Positions 30,409 through 39,195 of a DNA stretch of 64,000 nucleotides are shown piece after piece. The stretch is from positions 372,001 to 436,000 of the forward strand of contig JADKKI010000006.1 in assembly GCA_016720595.1 (NCBI GenBank), written 5' to 3'. Numbering within the stretch: position 1 is the stretch's first letter; each line of letters opens with the position of its first letter. This stretch comes from Myxococcales bacterium. GTDB lineage: Bacteria > Myxococcota_A > Polyangia > Haliangiales > Haliangiaceae. The translations under genes and the position numbers were made by a program. The notes under the pieces were generated by a model. The model saw only the letters and a list, made by a program, of their open reading frames with translations. It did not search any database and was not told the origin of the DNA.

Positions 30409-31357
30409 CGGGCAGGCCGAGCTGCTCTCGCAGCTCTGGCGGGAGGTCCGCCGCGCTGGTGATCGTCTTGTTCGTGCGCAGCGCGAGCGCGGACCACGCC
30501 AGCTCGTGATTCCGGGTCTTCGCGTAGATCATCACCACGCCGTCCGAGCTGATCAGGTGGAACGCCCGCGCTTCGTCGGCGTGGAACACCGGCTCGAGGC
30601 GCTTCCGCGCGGCCTCCCGTGCGGCATCGAAGTCCCCACGGTGCTCCACCTGCGACGCGAGCCCGGCATCGAGCGCCGCCACCATCGCGGCGCGGGTCTC
30701 CTCGGGTTGCCACTTGATCCGCGCGCGCACGCGGGCCTGCACCGCGAACGAGACCTGGTCCACCTGCCGCATCGTCGCGAACATCGCGCCGCCGAGCACC
30801 AGGCCGAGGACGAGCAGCGTGGCGATGCTCTTCCGGTGCGCCTTGCGCTGATAGACGATCAGCGTGGTCACGATCGGCATCACGAACATGAACGTGATCA
30901 GGAGCTGCAGTACGAACGTGCTGAACAGCGCGCCGAAGAAGTACTTGCGGGGCAGCGGCACCCAGTTGTGGAAGTAGTCGTAGAACGTGCCGCCGATCGT
31001 GACGATCAGCGCGAGGGCGCCGATCCGCTTGTATGCGAGGAACTCCTGCCGCGCGGTGCGCTTGAACAGCCAGTACGGGAACAGCACCGGGAACAGCACG
31101 TAGTAGAGGAGGGGCCTCGGCGTGTGGACGCGGTAGTACTCGCCGAGCTTCGCGAACTTCGCCAGCGGCTTGCCGATCAGCTTCAGCGTGCTGACCCGGA
31201 GGATCCACTGTGTGGAGCCGGTCAGCGCGATCGCGGTCGCCAGGCCGGCGGAGATCATGATGCCGCCGATCGGCACCACCATCCCCAGCGCGACGATCAT
31301 CGCGGGCGACAGCAGGACGTAGATGAACCGCAGTACGTCATCGACACGACGCCACAC
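30386..31357 (-). CDS. Integral membrane protein of unknown function
   Basis: The 323-aa protein has about six hydrophobic helices in its first 205 residues, then a soluble C-terminal domain that includes a segment reading AFHLISSDGVVMIYAKTRNH. No family is recognised. Its last 23 bases overlap the end of the convergent repeat-protein gene. It is divergent from the threonine synthase gene. Confidence 0.72.
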   Translation of the reverse strand: MWRRVDDVLRFIYVLLSPAMIVALGMVVPIGGIMISAGLATAIALTGSTQWILRVSTLKLIGKPLAKFAKLGEYYRVHTPRPLLYYVLFPVLFPYWLFKRTARQEFLAYKRIGALALIVTIGGTFYDYFHNWVPLPRKYFFGALFSTFVLQLLITFMFVMPIVTTLIVYQRKAHRKSIATLLVLGLVLGGAMFATMRQVDQVSFAVQARVRARIKWQPEETRAAMVAALDAGLASQVEHRGDFDAAREAARKRLEPVFHADEARAFHLISSDGVVMIYAKTRNHELAWSALALRTNKTITSAADLPPELREQLGLPATASAWP

Positions 31358-31425
31358 GCGTAGAGCATCGCACGCGGCACCCCCGAGCAGCAGGCGAGCC
31401 GGTGCCCTTGGGGTAGAGTCTCTCC

Positions 31426-32784
31426 ATGCCGTTCTCGGCGGAGTTCCGCTGTATCGCCGGGTGTCCCGGCGCGTTCCCGCTCGATCAGGTGATCTATCGC
31501 TGCCCGCGCTGCGGCGATCTGCTCGAGGTGGTGCACGATCTCGCCGCGCTGCGCGAGCGCTCCGCCGCCGAGTGGAAGCGGCTGTTCGCGGAGCGCTGGG
31601 GCACGGCGAACGCCGACGAGCCGTGGGGCAGCGGCGTGTGGGGCAAGCACGAGTGGGTGGCGCCGCAGCTCGCGCAGGCCAACATCGTCTCGATGCGCGA
31701 GGGCGCCACGCACCTCACGCCGATCCCGCGGTTCGCCGCCGATCTCGGGCTCGGCGACGTGCGGGTCAAGCAGTGCGGCACCTCGCACTCGGGCTCGTTC
31801 AAGGATCTCGGGATGACGGTGCTGGTCTCGATGGTCAAGCAGATGGTGGCGAACGGGCAGCAGCTCCGCGCCGTGGCGTGCGCCTCGACGGGCGACACCT
31901 CGGCCGCGCTCGCCGCCTATGCCGCCGCCGCGCAGCTCCGCTCGGTGGTGATCCTCCCGCGAGGCAAGATCTCCACCGCACAGCTCGTGCAGCCGCTCGC
32001 CGCGGGCGCGCTCGTGCTCGCGATCGACACCGACTTCGATGGCTGCATGCGGCTCGTGCAGGAGCTCGCCGACAAAGACGGCGTGTACCTCGCGAACTCG
32101 ATGAACTCGCTCCGGCTCGAGGGCCAGAAGACGGTGGCGATCGAGCTCGCGCAGCAGCTCGGGTGGACCGTACCGGACTGGATCGTGATCCCCGGCGGCA
32201 ACCTCGGCAACGTCAGCGCGCTCGGCGCCGGGTTCGAGCTGCTGCTCGCGCTCGGCCTCGTCACCAAGCGGCCGCGGATCTGCGTGGCGCAGGCGGCGCA
32301 CGCGAGCCCGCTGTACGCGAGCTACCAGGCCGGCTTCGCGGAGCTCGTGCCCGTGAAGGCGAAGACCACGCTGGCCTCGGCGATCCAGATCGGGAGCCCG
32401 GTCAGCTTCAAGAAGGCGGTCCGGGCGCTGCGCGCGTTCGACGGCGTGGTCGAGATCGCCAGTGAGGCCGAGCTCGCGGATGCCTCCGCGCACGCCGACC
32501 GGGACGGCTTGTTCACCTGTCCCCACACCGGTGTCGCCCTGGCGGCCCTGACCAAGCTGGCGGCGCGGGGCGAGGTCACGCGGGACCATCGTGTCGTCGT
32601 GATCTCCACCGCCAGCGGCCTCAAGTTCGCGGACTTCAAGGTCGGCTATCACGAGGCGCGGCTGACCGACGTGCCATCCCCGCGGTATCGCAACGTTCCC
32701 GTCGAGCTCCCGGAGCGGTACGACGCGGTCCGGGACGCCCTGAATCGCGGCCTCGACGCCCCTGCCACCGGCGTGCGAGACTGA
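31426..32784 (+). CDS. thrC: Threonine synthase
   Basis: The 452-aa PLP enzyme converts O-phosphohomoserine to threonine. The PLP lysine is K126 in HSGSFKDLGM. Substrate-phosphate and cofactor-binding segments follow (CASTGDTSAALAAYAAAA near 151, and VIPGGNLGNVSALG near 260). The N-terminus carries a Cys-rich ribbon, C9, C13, C26 and C29, which occurs in a subset of threonine synthases and may bind zinc. It is followed four bases later by the small AgmX-like gene. Confidence 0.93.
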   Translation: MPFSAEFRCIAGCPGAFPLDQVIYRCPRCGDLLEVVHDLAALRERSAAEWKRLFAERWGTANADEPWGSGVWGKHEWVAPQLAQANIVSMREGATHLTPIPRFAADLGLGDVRVKQCGTSHSGSFKDLGMTVLVSMVKQMVANGQQLRAVACASTGDTSAALAAYAAAAQLRSVVILPRGKISTAQLVQPLAAGALVLAIDTDFDGCMRLVQELADKDGVYLANSMNSLRLEGQKTVAIELAQQLGWTVPDWIVIPGGNLGNVSALGAGFELLLALGLVTKRPRICVAQAAHASPLYASYQAGFAELVPVKAKTTLASAIQIGSPVSFKKAVRALRAFDGVVEIASEAELADASAHADRDGLFTCPHTGVALAALTKLAARGEVTRDHRVVVISTASGLKFADFKVGYHEARLTDVPSPRYRNVPVELPERYDAVRDALNRGLDAPATGVRD

Positions 32785-32788
32785 CGGG

Positions 32789-33232
32789 ATGAGGTTCGCG
32801 GAGTCAGTACGGACACGCTGCGCACTGGTCCTCTCAACCCTCGCCACCGCTGGTGTGCTGGTCTACGCGTGGCCCACCGCGGGCGCGGCGATGGTCGGCC
32901 CGCGGCCGGCCGTGCAGAAGATGCGAGGCTGCGGTGCGGGTCACCGGGTCGCGAAGGTCGATCCGCCGCAGGAGGATCCGTACGTGGTCACGCTGCGCTC
33001 GGCGCGGCCTGCGCTCGAGCAGTGCATGGCCAAGCACCCGAACGTGCAGGTCCGTCTCTCGATCGAGATCGCGCCCTCTGGCCGGGTCGAGAACGTCGAG
33101 GTCAAGACCATCGCCCACGACCTGGCGAACGTCGATCTCAAGATCGTGAAGTGTGTGGAGACGGCGGTGAGCTCGCTCGAGTTCCCGGCGGCCGCAGATC
33201 CCAAGCGAATCTCGACGTTTCTGCAGCCCTGA
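32789..33232 (+). CDS. Exported protein with an AgmX/TonB-C-like domain
   Basis: The 147-aa protein has an N-terminal signal or anchor helix (about residues 11-30) and a C-terminal domain with the pattern of AgmX/PglI and TonB C-termini: LEQCMAKHPNVQVRLSIEIAPSGRV followed by a paired Cys in VKCVETAVSSLEF. AgmX-type proteins are linked to gliding in Myxococcus. The same domain recurs in the FecR-like protein of the next operon. It is probably co-transcribed with thrC by proximity alone. Confidence 0.68.
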   Translation: MRFAESVRTRCALVLSTLATAGVLVYAWPTAGAAMVGPRPAVQKMRGCGAGHRVAKVDPPQEDPYVVTLRSARPALEQCMAKHPNVQVRLSIEIAPSGRVENVEVKTIAHDLANVDLKIVKCVETAVSSLEFPAAADPKRISTFLQP

Positions 33233-33256
33233 GGCTTCGCGACGCGTTCGCGAGCC
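33233..33256 (+). terminator. GC-rich hairpin after the AgmX-like gene
   Basis: GGCTTCGCGA and TCGCGAGCC pair with one bulged base around a CGCGT loop, starting at the stop codon. There is no U tract, so it is at best a weak or Rho-assisted terminator. Confidence 0.35.
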
Positions 33257-33269
33257 CGACGAACAACAA

Positions 33270-33287
33270 GACGATCGATAAATCGTC
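33270..33287. repeat. Inverted repeat upstream of the sigma factor gene
   Basis: GACGAT and ATCGTC flank a 6-base CGATAA spacer. It lies just upstream of the candidate ECF promoter and could be an operator, but the arms are short. Confidence 0.35.
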
Positions 33288-33296
33288 GCGGCGGGT

Positions 33297-33325
33297 GGAA
33301 CCTTTCGCGGGGTCGCGGGTGATAC
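33297..33325 (+). promoter_or_regulatory. Candidate ECF-sigma promoter (autoregulation)
   Basis: GGAACC at 33297-33302 and TGATAC at 33320-33325 are separated by 17 bases. The GGAAC box is the hallmark -35 element of many ECF sigma factors. Transcription would start within about ten bases of the sigma gene's ATG at 33335, so the mRNA would have almost no leader. Confidence 0.45.
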
Positions 33326-33334
33326 CCCGTACCG

Positions 33335-33901
33335 ATGCCCGCGGCCGCCCGAGCTCGCCCGACCGAGCCGCTCGACGAGCTCACGCTCCGCCGTGCGCAG
33401 CGCGGTGAGGAGCGCGCCTGGCGTGAACTGATCGATCGCTATCAGCGGCCGATCCACGCACTGATCTGGCGGCTACTCGCGGGGCGCGCGCGTCACCGCG
33501 TGGAGGATCTGACGCAGGAGACGTTCGTCCGCGTGCTGCGCGCACTGCCCGGGTTCGATCCGGCCGGGCCGGCCTCGCTGTCGACCTGGATGCTGACGAT
33601 CGCGACGCGGCTGACCTTGAACGAGCTGCGCCGCCCGGAGCACGCCGAGCTCTCGGCCTCGCTGCTCGCCGAGGATCGCACCGATGCGGCCTCCGAGCGC
33701 CAGCGGCTGGGTGCGGCGATCGCGCGCGGCGTGGCCGCACTCCCCGATGCGCAGCGCGCGGTGTTCGTGCTCCGCGAGTATCACGACCTCGATTATCAGG
33801 ACATCGCGAGCGTGCTCGAGCTCGATCTCGGCACGGTGAAGTCGCGCCTCGCACGCGCCCGCACGGCGCTGCGTGCGCACCTTGGAGACCCTCATGCGTG
33901 A
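33335..33901 (+). CDS. ECF-family RNA polymerase sigma factor
   Basis: The 188-aa protein has sigma region 2 (VEDLTQETFVRVLRALPGFD near residues 54-75, then LSTWMLTIATRLTLNELR) and region 4 with the helix-turn-helix YQDIASVLELDLGTVKSRL near 150-170. There is no region 1.1 or 3, as expected of ECF factors. A GGAACC/TGATAC promoter directly upstream suggests it activates its own gene. Its stop lies eight bases inside the next gene, the probable FecR-like anti-sigma partner. The inducing signal is unknown. Confidence 0.93.
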   Translation: MPAAARARPTEPLDELTLRRAQRGEERAWRELIDRYQRPIHALIWRLLAGRARHRVEDLTQETFVRVLRALPGFDPAGPASLSTWMLTIATRLTLNELRRPEHAELSASLLAEDRTDAASERQRLGAAIARGVAALPDAQRAVFVLREYHDLDYQDIASVLELDLGTVKSRLARARTALRAHLGDPHA

Positions 33902-35060
33902 TCGCGACGACGAACTCTCGAGCGACTACGACCTCTCGGCCTGGGAGGTCCCGCCCCCGAGCGCGGGCCTCGCCGACGCCGTGATCGCGCGCGTCCGCGA
34001 GCCCGCATCCGCGGCGGCCGCCGTCGAGGCGAGCGAGAAACCCACGCGCCGCTGGTGGATCGCCGGCGGGATCGCCGCGGTGGTCGCGGCCGCGGTCGCG
34101 TTCGCGCTGTGGGGGATCCAGCGCGCGCCGAAGAACGGCGAGGGCGATGTGGTGGCGGCGGCGGCGCAGCAGCTCGACCTCGGGGCGTCGAGCGCGCAGC
34201 TCGATCCCGGCACACAGATCCACTGGCGGCGCGACAAGCATATGGTGGCGGTGACGCAGTCTCGCGGTGCGGCGAGCTGGACCGTCGCCGGCGATGACAC
34301 GTTCGTGATCGATGCCGGCGCCATGGTGGCGTCGGTCGAGGCGACAGGCGCGAGCCTGCGCGTGGAGGTCAAGATGAACCTTTCGGATGCGCGTGTGATC
34401 GGTGCGAGTGCAGTCACGGCCGCGGTCGTCGCGATGGTCACGGTGATCGTCTACGAAGGGCGGGTCAAGGTCACCAACGGAGGGCAGACGGTCACCGTCG
34501 CGCCGGGCGCCACGCTCGAGCTGCGCGGCCCGATCCCGCCCACGCCGGATCGGATCACGGTGGGCGCCGGCCCCGACTATGCGGCGCAGCTCGCCGAAAA
34601 GGATCGTCAGATCGAGGAGCTCAAGCGGAAGCTCGCCCTGAGCTCGCCGTCGGCAGTCGCGCTCGATCCCACAGAGATCGACATCCTGATGGGCAAGAGC
34701 GTCCCTGCCGTGCGGAAGTGTCTCCAGGGCGTGGCCGACACCGGCAACATCGATGCCGACGTCATGGTCGCTCCCGATGGCGTGGTCTCGAACGTGGCGC
34801 TCCATCTGCCGAATGCGTTCAGCTCGCAGGCCACGTGCATCAGCAACGTGATCACCGCGCTGAGGTTCTCGCCGACGCCCACGGGCGGGACGTTCTCGTA
34901 CTCGTTCCAGCTCGATCGATCGTCGAAGACCGTGGCGAGCGGGACCTGCGACGAGGTGTCGTGCGTCCTCAATAACTATGCGGGCGCGTGCTGCGCGAAG
35001 TTCAAGCCGGCGGGCAAGGACCCGCACCCGCGCCAGCCTGTGACTTCGACACCGCGATGA
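33894..35060 (+). CDS. FecR/AgmX-like membrane protein, probable anti-sigma factor
   Basis: From the ATG at 33894 (GGAG seven bases upstream) the 388-aa protein has a short cytoplasmic N-terminus that could bind the sigma factor. A membrane helix (about residues 52-75) and a FecR-like beta domain (about 90-225, with VYEGRVKVTNGG and TVTVAPGATLELRG) follow, then a coiled segment (near 230-250) and an AgmX/TonB-like C-terminal domain with paired Cys. Sense coding seems to leave this frame near 35018. The last 14 residues (from DPHPRQP) are probably readthrough, and the natural protein continues into the TPR/PEGA segment next door. Confidence 0.78.
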   Translation: MRDRDDELSSDYDLSAWEVPPPSAGLADAVIARVREPASAAAAVEASEKPTRRWWIAGGIAAVVAAAVAFALWGIQRAPKNGEGDVVAAAAQQLDLGASSAQLDPGTQIHWRRDKHMVAVTQSRGAASWTVAGDDTFVIDAGAMVASVEATGASLRVEVKMNLSDARVIGASAVTAAVVAMVTVIVYEGRVKVTNGGQTVTVAPGATLELRGPIPPTPDRITVGAGPDYAAQLAEKDRQIEELKRKLALSSPSAVALDPTEIDILMGKSVPAVRKCLQGVADTGNIDADVMVAPDGVVSNVALHLPNAFSSQATCISNVITALRFSPTPTGGTFSYSFQLDRSSKTVASGTCDEVSCVLNNYAGACCAKFKPAGKDPHPRQPVTSTPR

Positions 35061-35758
35061 CCAAGGGCCAGGACTTTCTCCAGACCGGCATGGATGCCGC
35101 CGCGCTCGCCTCGTTCGAGCGGGCGATCCTGTGCAAGTCGGACCCCAAGGCGATCCGGCTCGCGGCAATGTCGGCGTGCCGTTCGAAGAACGTCGCGAAG
35201 GCGCGGCGGTGGCTAAGCCAGGTCCCGGCGGCAGAGGCCATGGGCATCACCCAGATCTGCGTGCGCAACGGCATCGTGATCGATTTGTCGGGGGCGTCGT
35301 GCGATGCCGATGCCCTCCGCCAGAAGGGCGAGGACGCGCTGCAGACCGGCATGGACGCCGTGGCGCTCCGCTCGTTCGAGGCGTCGATGGCGTGCAGGCC
35401 CGATGGCGCGCTCGAGAGGTTCGCGTTCATGGCGGCGTGTCGCTCGAAGAACGCCGAGAGTGCGCGCCGTCACTACGCGCGGCTGTCCCCCGCCACCACC
35501 ACCGGGATCGTCCAGATCTGCGAGCGCAACGGCATCTTCGACCTCGGAGGGCCGCAGTCCGGGACGCTGAAGCTCCAGTCCAAGCCCGCGGCGCGCATCT
35601 TCATCGACGGGGTCGACAGCGGGAAGACCACCCCGGCCTCGATGATGCTCCCCGCCGGCAAGCACAAGGTGACGTTCCTGGTCGGGGCCGAAAAGTTCAC
35701 CTACCAGGTCGCGATCGAGCCCGACAAGACGGTGAGCCTGACGAAGGACCTGCAGTAG
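35057..35758 (+). CDS. TPR-like/PEGA-domain segment, probably the C-terminal part of the FecR-like protein
   Basis: This frame encodes two matching TPR-like units, the first around LQTGMDAAALASFERAI and the second around LQTGMDAVALRSFEASM. A PEGA domain follows (LKLQSKPAARIFIDGVDSGK, then a TPASMMLPAGKHKVTF-type ending). An ATG at 35057 overlaps the upstream TGA, but the matching of CDFDTA (before this ATG) with CDADAL in the second unit shows that coding in this frame begins earlier. One missing G at 35018-35019 would join it to the FecR-like protein as a single chain of about 620 residues. PEGA domains are extracytoplasmic and often found in surface or signalling proteins. Confidence 0.7.
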   Translation: MTKGQDFLQTGMDAAALASFERAILCKSDPKAIRLAAMSACRSKNVAKARRWLSQVPAAEAMGITQICVRNGIVIDLSGASCDADALRQKGEDALQTGMDAVALRSFEASMACRPDGALERFAFMAACRSKNAESARRHYARLSPATTTGIVQICERNGIFDLGGPQSGTLKLQSKPAARIFIDGVDSGKTTPASMMLPAGKHKVTFLVGAEKFTYQVAIEPDKTVSLTKDLQ

Positions 35759-35788
35759 TTCGTTCTCCGTCGGTGCCGGCCGCGTGTT

Positions 35789-38353
35789 ATGCACGCGCCC
35801 ATGCGCTCGGGACTCGCACGGCTCACCTTCTCCACGCTCGCGGTCGCTCTCGCGGTCGCACCCATCGGCTGCGGCGACGACGCACCGGCGCCCGCCGACA
35901 GCGGCGTGACCACCGAGAGCTGCTCGTACCTGCCGATGTCCGCCACCGCGCGGGCAGGTGGCACCGTCACCGCCGGGTCGCTGACGGCCGGCGCGGCGGA
36001 GCGCGTGCTCGACATCCCGGTGGGCACCGCGCTCGGCGGATACACGGGGCGCGCGGGCTTCCTCAGCTCGGCGGGCTCGGTGGACACGCGCAAGGTCACG
36101 ACCTCGGGCACGTTCAATCCCTCGATCGGTGTGGAGTCCGCGCCGCGCGTCAAGGCGCTCGCGCTGACCGCCGGCGGCGAGACCGTCGTCATCATCAAGC
36201 TCGATGCGATCTTCGCGTACGAGGGCATGCTGTTCGATCTCGAGCAGCGCCTGGGCCCGGACTATGCGGGCAAGGTCATCATCGCCACCTCGCATTCGCA
36301 CTCGGCGTGGGCGCAGTTCACCGGGCACGGCCCGCTCAAGCTCGGCTCGGGCGAGCTCCGCGATGTGGTCTACAAGCGGTTCCTCGATGCGTGCGAGGGC
36401 GCGGCGCGCGATGCGCTCGGCTCCCGCGTGCCGGCGAAGCTCGGCGTGTTCTCGACCACGAACTTCGACCCGACGGATCAGATCAACCACGATCGCCGCG
36501 GCGAGAACAACATGCTGCCGGGCGGGAACAAGAAGGACGATCACATGTTCCTGTTCCGCGTGGACACCGCGTCGGGCGCGCCGATCGCGATCGTCCCGAT
36601 CTTCGGCCAGCACCCCACGCTCAACGGCGAGGACAACCCGTTCGCCTCGAGCGATGCGGTGGGCGCCCTCGAGCGCCAGCTCGCCGAGCAGTTCGATTCG
36701 CAGGTCGTCGTGATGCACCTCCAGAGCGCGGGCGCGGATGTCTCCGCCTCGGGCCACGGCGGCGTGGATTGCAACGCGCACCCCGGCAAGCCCTCCGATC
36801 CGTGCTTCAGCTGGACCGGCGAGGAAGGTCACGGCCGCGCGGCGGTCACCGAGCTGATGGCAGCGTGGACCTCGGCGGGCGCGGCGATGCGTGACTCGAT
36901 CGAGCTCGAGATGCTCACGCGCTCCGTCGAGACCGGCCCGTTCCCCGAGACCTACAAGATCCGCGATGGCGCGCTGACCTATGCGCCGTTCGATCTGAAC
37001 CGCGTGCCCGATGGCGTGGTGATGGAGGGCGGCAAGCTGGCCTCGCCGATCGACGAGTACAACGCACCCGTGGGCGCCGCGCTGTGCGAGACCGGCGAGC
37101 CGATGTTCCCGGCCGCGCAGATCCCCGGCACCGAGGGCATCCTGCCGTACGGCTCCTGCCTCCGCCTCGATGTGGCGGGCGGGATCCTCGGCGGCATCTT
37201 CAAGATCGATTTCGGCGTCGACGAGACTCACCCGGTCTGCGAGACCACCCGCACCACGGTGTCCGCGCTGCGGATCGGCGAGTACCTCCTCGGCACGATG
37301 CCGGGCGAGCTCAGCGTGCTGCTCGCGGGCCGCGTGCGCGAGCTGTCACCGCTGCCCGACAAGACGATCGTCGTCGGCTACGCGCAGGGCCACATCGGCT
37401 ACATGCTCCGCCCCGAGGACTGGGTGCTCGGTGGATACGAGCCGAGCGTGACGTTCGGCGGCCCGCTCGAGGCCGAGCTCGTCGCGGAGCGCCTCGCCGC
37501 GCTCCTCCCGCTCGCGTTGACGCCGATGCGCGAGGACGGCACCACGGATGGCGCCACGCGCCTCGCCACCGCGACGATCACCGACAACCTGCCGAAGGAC
37601 GAGCCGGCACAGATGCGCGGCACCGTGCCCGCGACCGTCCCCGACCTCGTCTACGCGCGCACCGGCAAGCCGGCGCAGGCCCAGCCACAGGCGACGATCT
37701 CTCGCGTCTCCGGCATCGCGACCTTCACCTGGATCGGCGATGACCCGCTGACTCGGACGCCGCACGTGACGCTGCAGAAGGAGACCGGCACCCCAGGCGC
37801 GTTCGCGAACGTCACGCGGCGCAGTGGTCGACCCGTCGAGGACATGGAGGTCACGATCGCGTACACCCCATCGCCGTTGCAGCGCTCCGGTCCGCAGACG
37901 CACTTCTGGGTCGCCGAGTGGCAAGCGGTTCCGTGGGTCGGTGCGCCGGGCCTCGACAACCTCTCCGATCGCGGCGGGCTCCCGCTCGGCAACTACCGGT
38001 TCCACGTCGAGGGCGCGGGCTGGTCGCTGGACTCCGATCCGTTCGCGGTGATCGCGGGTGGCGTGGTGCTCGGCGCACCCTCGCGCACCGCGGGCAACGT
38101 GAAGGTCGGCGTGTCGTGGCACGCGCCCAAGGGGTGGCGCCTGATGGACATGTCGCTCAGCTCGAACCAGCCGGTACCGGTGAGGAGCCAGCAGGTGACC
38201 GTCGAGCTCCTGACGGCGGCTGATGCAGTTCTGTCGAGCGCCACCGTCGCGACCGATGCCTCCGGAAACGCCCAGGTGGCTGATCTCGGGTCGGCCGCCA
38301 AGGTCCGGGTCCAGGACCGGTTCGGTAACACCGCGACCTCGCCCCTGCCGTGA
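35789..38353 (+). CDS. Neutral ceramidase-like lipoprotein
   Basis: The 854-aa protein has a lipoprotein signal (APIGCGDD near residue 28) followed by a neutral/alkaline ceramidase fold. The stretch IIATSHSHSAWAQFTGHGP contains the first histidine-rich active-site region. Then come PIFGQHPTLNGEDNP and QSAGADVSA, the last matching the family's nucleophile-serine segment (GDVSPN). A C-terminal beta domain follows. Neutral ceramidases hydrolyse ceramide to sphingosine and fatty acid. Here the enzyme would sit on the outer membrane. A second ATG at 35801 is a possible start. It stands alone on its strand and follows the TPR/PEGA gene by 30 bases. Confidence 0.83.
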   Translation: MHAPMRSGLARLTFSTLAVALAVAPIGCGDDAPAPADSGVTTESCSYLPMSATARAGGTVTAGSLTAGAAERVLDIPVGTALGGYTGRAGFLSSAGSVDTRKVTTSGTFNPSIGVESAPRVKALALTAGGETVVIIKLDAIFAYEGMLFDLEQRLGPDYAGKVIIATSHSHSAWAQFTGHGPLKLGSGELRDVVYKRFLDACEGAARDALGSRVPAKLGVFSTTNFDPTDQINHDRRGENNMLPGGNKKDDHMFLFRVDTASGAPIAIVPIFGQHPTLNGEDNPFASSDAVGALERQLAEQFDSQVVVMHLQSAGADVSASGHGGVDCNAHPGKPSDPCFSWTGEEGHGRAAVTELMAAWTSAGAAMRDSIELEMLTRSVETGPFPETYKIRDGALTYAPFDLNRVPDGVVMEGGKLASPIDEYNAPVGAALCETGEPMFPAAQIPGTEGILPYGSCLRLDVAGGILGGIFKIDFGVDETHPVCETTRTTVSALRIGEYLLGTMPGELSVLLAGRVRELSPLPDKTIVVGYAQGHIGYMLRPEDWVLGGYEPSVTFGGPLEAELVAERLAALLPLALTPMREDGTTDGATRLATATITDNLPKDEPAQMRGTVPATVPDLVYARTGKPAQAQPQATISRVSGIATFTWIGDDPLTRTPHVTLQKETGTPGAFANVTRRSGRPVEDMEVTIAYTPSPLQRSGPQTHFWVAEWQAVPWVGAPGLDNLSDRGGLPLGNYRFHVEGAGWSLDSDPFAVIAGGVVLGAPSRTAGNVKVGVSWHAPKGWRLMDMSLSSNQPVPVRSQQVTVELLTAADAVLSSATVATDASGNAQVADLGSAAKVRVQDRFGNTATSPLP

Positions 38354-38482
38354 GCACTTAGCCGTTCGTGAGCAGTGGGATACGCTGTGAACACCCGGCG
38401 AGTGGCACCCCACCCCCGGGCTAGCAATCTCGGCTAGTTAACTCCCCTCGGACCTGGTCTTGCGGTTGCACATCACCGCCGC

Positions 38483-39064
38483 GTGCGCTCGCTCTTCCTC
38501 CTGACGGCCGCGATGGCCGCAACCACCTGGATCGCGGTCGCGACCTCGTCGTCGTGGCTCCCGGGCAGCCAGGCCGAGGCGCAGCCTTCGATCACGCACA
38601 CCCAGCAGGTCCAGAGCGTCTCGCTCGATGGTGGCCGTGGCCTCCCGCTCGCCGCCCTGCGCGATGTGCTCGCCACGCATCGTGGTGACCAGCTCGATGC
38701 GAATCGCCTCGTGCAGGATCGCTCCGCACTCGAGGCCGAGCTGGTCGCGCGCGGCTATCTCTCTGCGCGCGTCGAGCCCGCCACCGTCACGTTCGCCGCC
38801 TCGGGTGGCGCGTACATCACGTTCCAGATCACCTCGGGCCGCATGTTCAAGCTCGGCGAGGTCACCGTGCGTGGCGCGAGCGCGAACGCCGCAGCGGTCG
38901 TGACGCTCACCACCGGTGATGACGCGCTCGCCAATCGCATCGAGCGCGCGCGGCAGACGCTCGCGGATAACCTCGGTCGGCGTGGCAAGCCGGCGAACGT
39001 CACGGTGTCGCTGCACGAGGACGAGGCCGCGGCGACTGTGGACGTCGAGCTGATCAGCCGCTGA
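38483..39064 (+). CDS. Exported POTRA-domain protein
   Basis: The 193-aa protein starts at a GTG, has a signal peptide (hydrophobic stretch to about residue 32), and then a region with the POTRA alternation: VQSVSLDGGRGLPLAALRDVL, LVARGYLSARVEPATVTF and VTVRGASANAAAV. POTRA domains normally precede a BamA/TamA-type beta barrel. Here no barrel follows, so it may be a stand-alone chaperone-like module. The 129-bp gap before it holds a weak CTAGC/GCTAG inverted repeat. Confidence 0.6.
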   Translation: MRSLFLLTAAMAATTWIAVATSSSWLPGSQAEAQPSITHTQQVQSVSLDGGRGLPLAALRDVLATHRGDQLDANRLVQDRSALEAELVARGYLSARVEPATVTFAASGGAYITFQITSGRMFKLGEVTVRGASANAAAVVTLTTGDDALANRIERARQTLADNLGRRGKPANVTVSLHEDEAAATVDVELISR

Positions 39065-39195
39065 GCGCGCTGCACGTCGTCGCTCGCGCAGGATGATCGA
39101 CGGGAAGCTGCGTCGGTAGTTCGGCGCTGCGCTGCGCCCTGCGGGAGTGGACCGCGCACCTTCCCGCCGCCACGGCGTGTACGTACGCTGCGGTC

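Noticed and set aside
33233..33256. Intrinsic terminator after the AgmX-like gene
   Set aside because: The hairpin lacks a U tract, so it is kept only as a low-confidence terminator-like hairpin and not raised as a finding.
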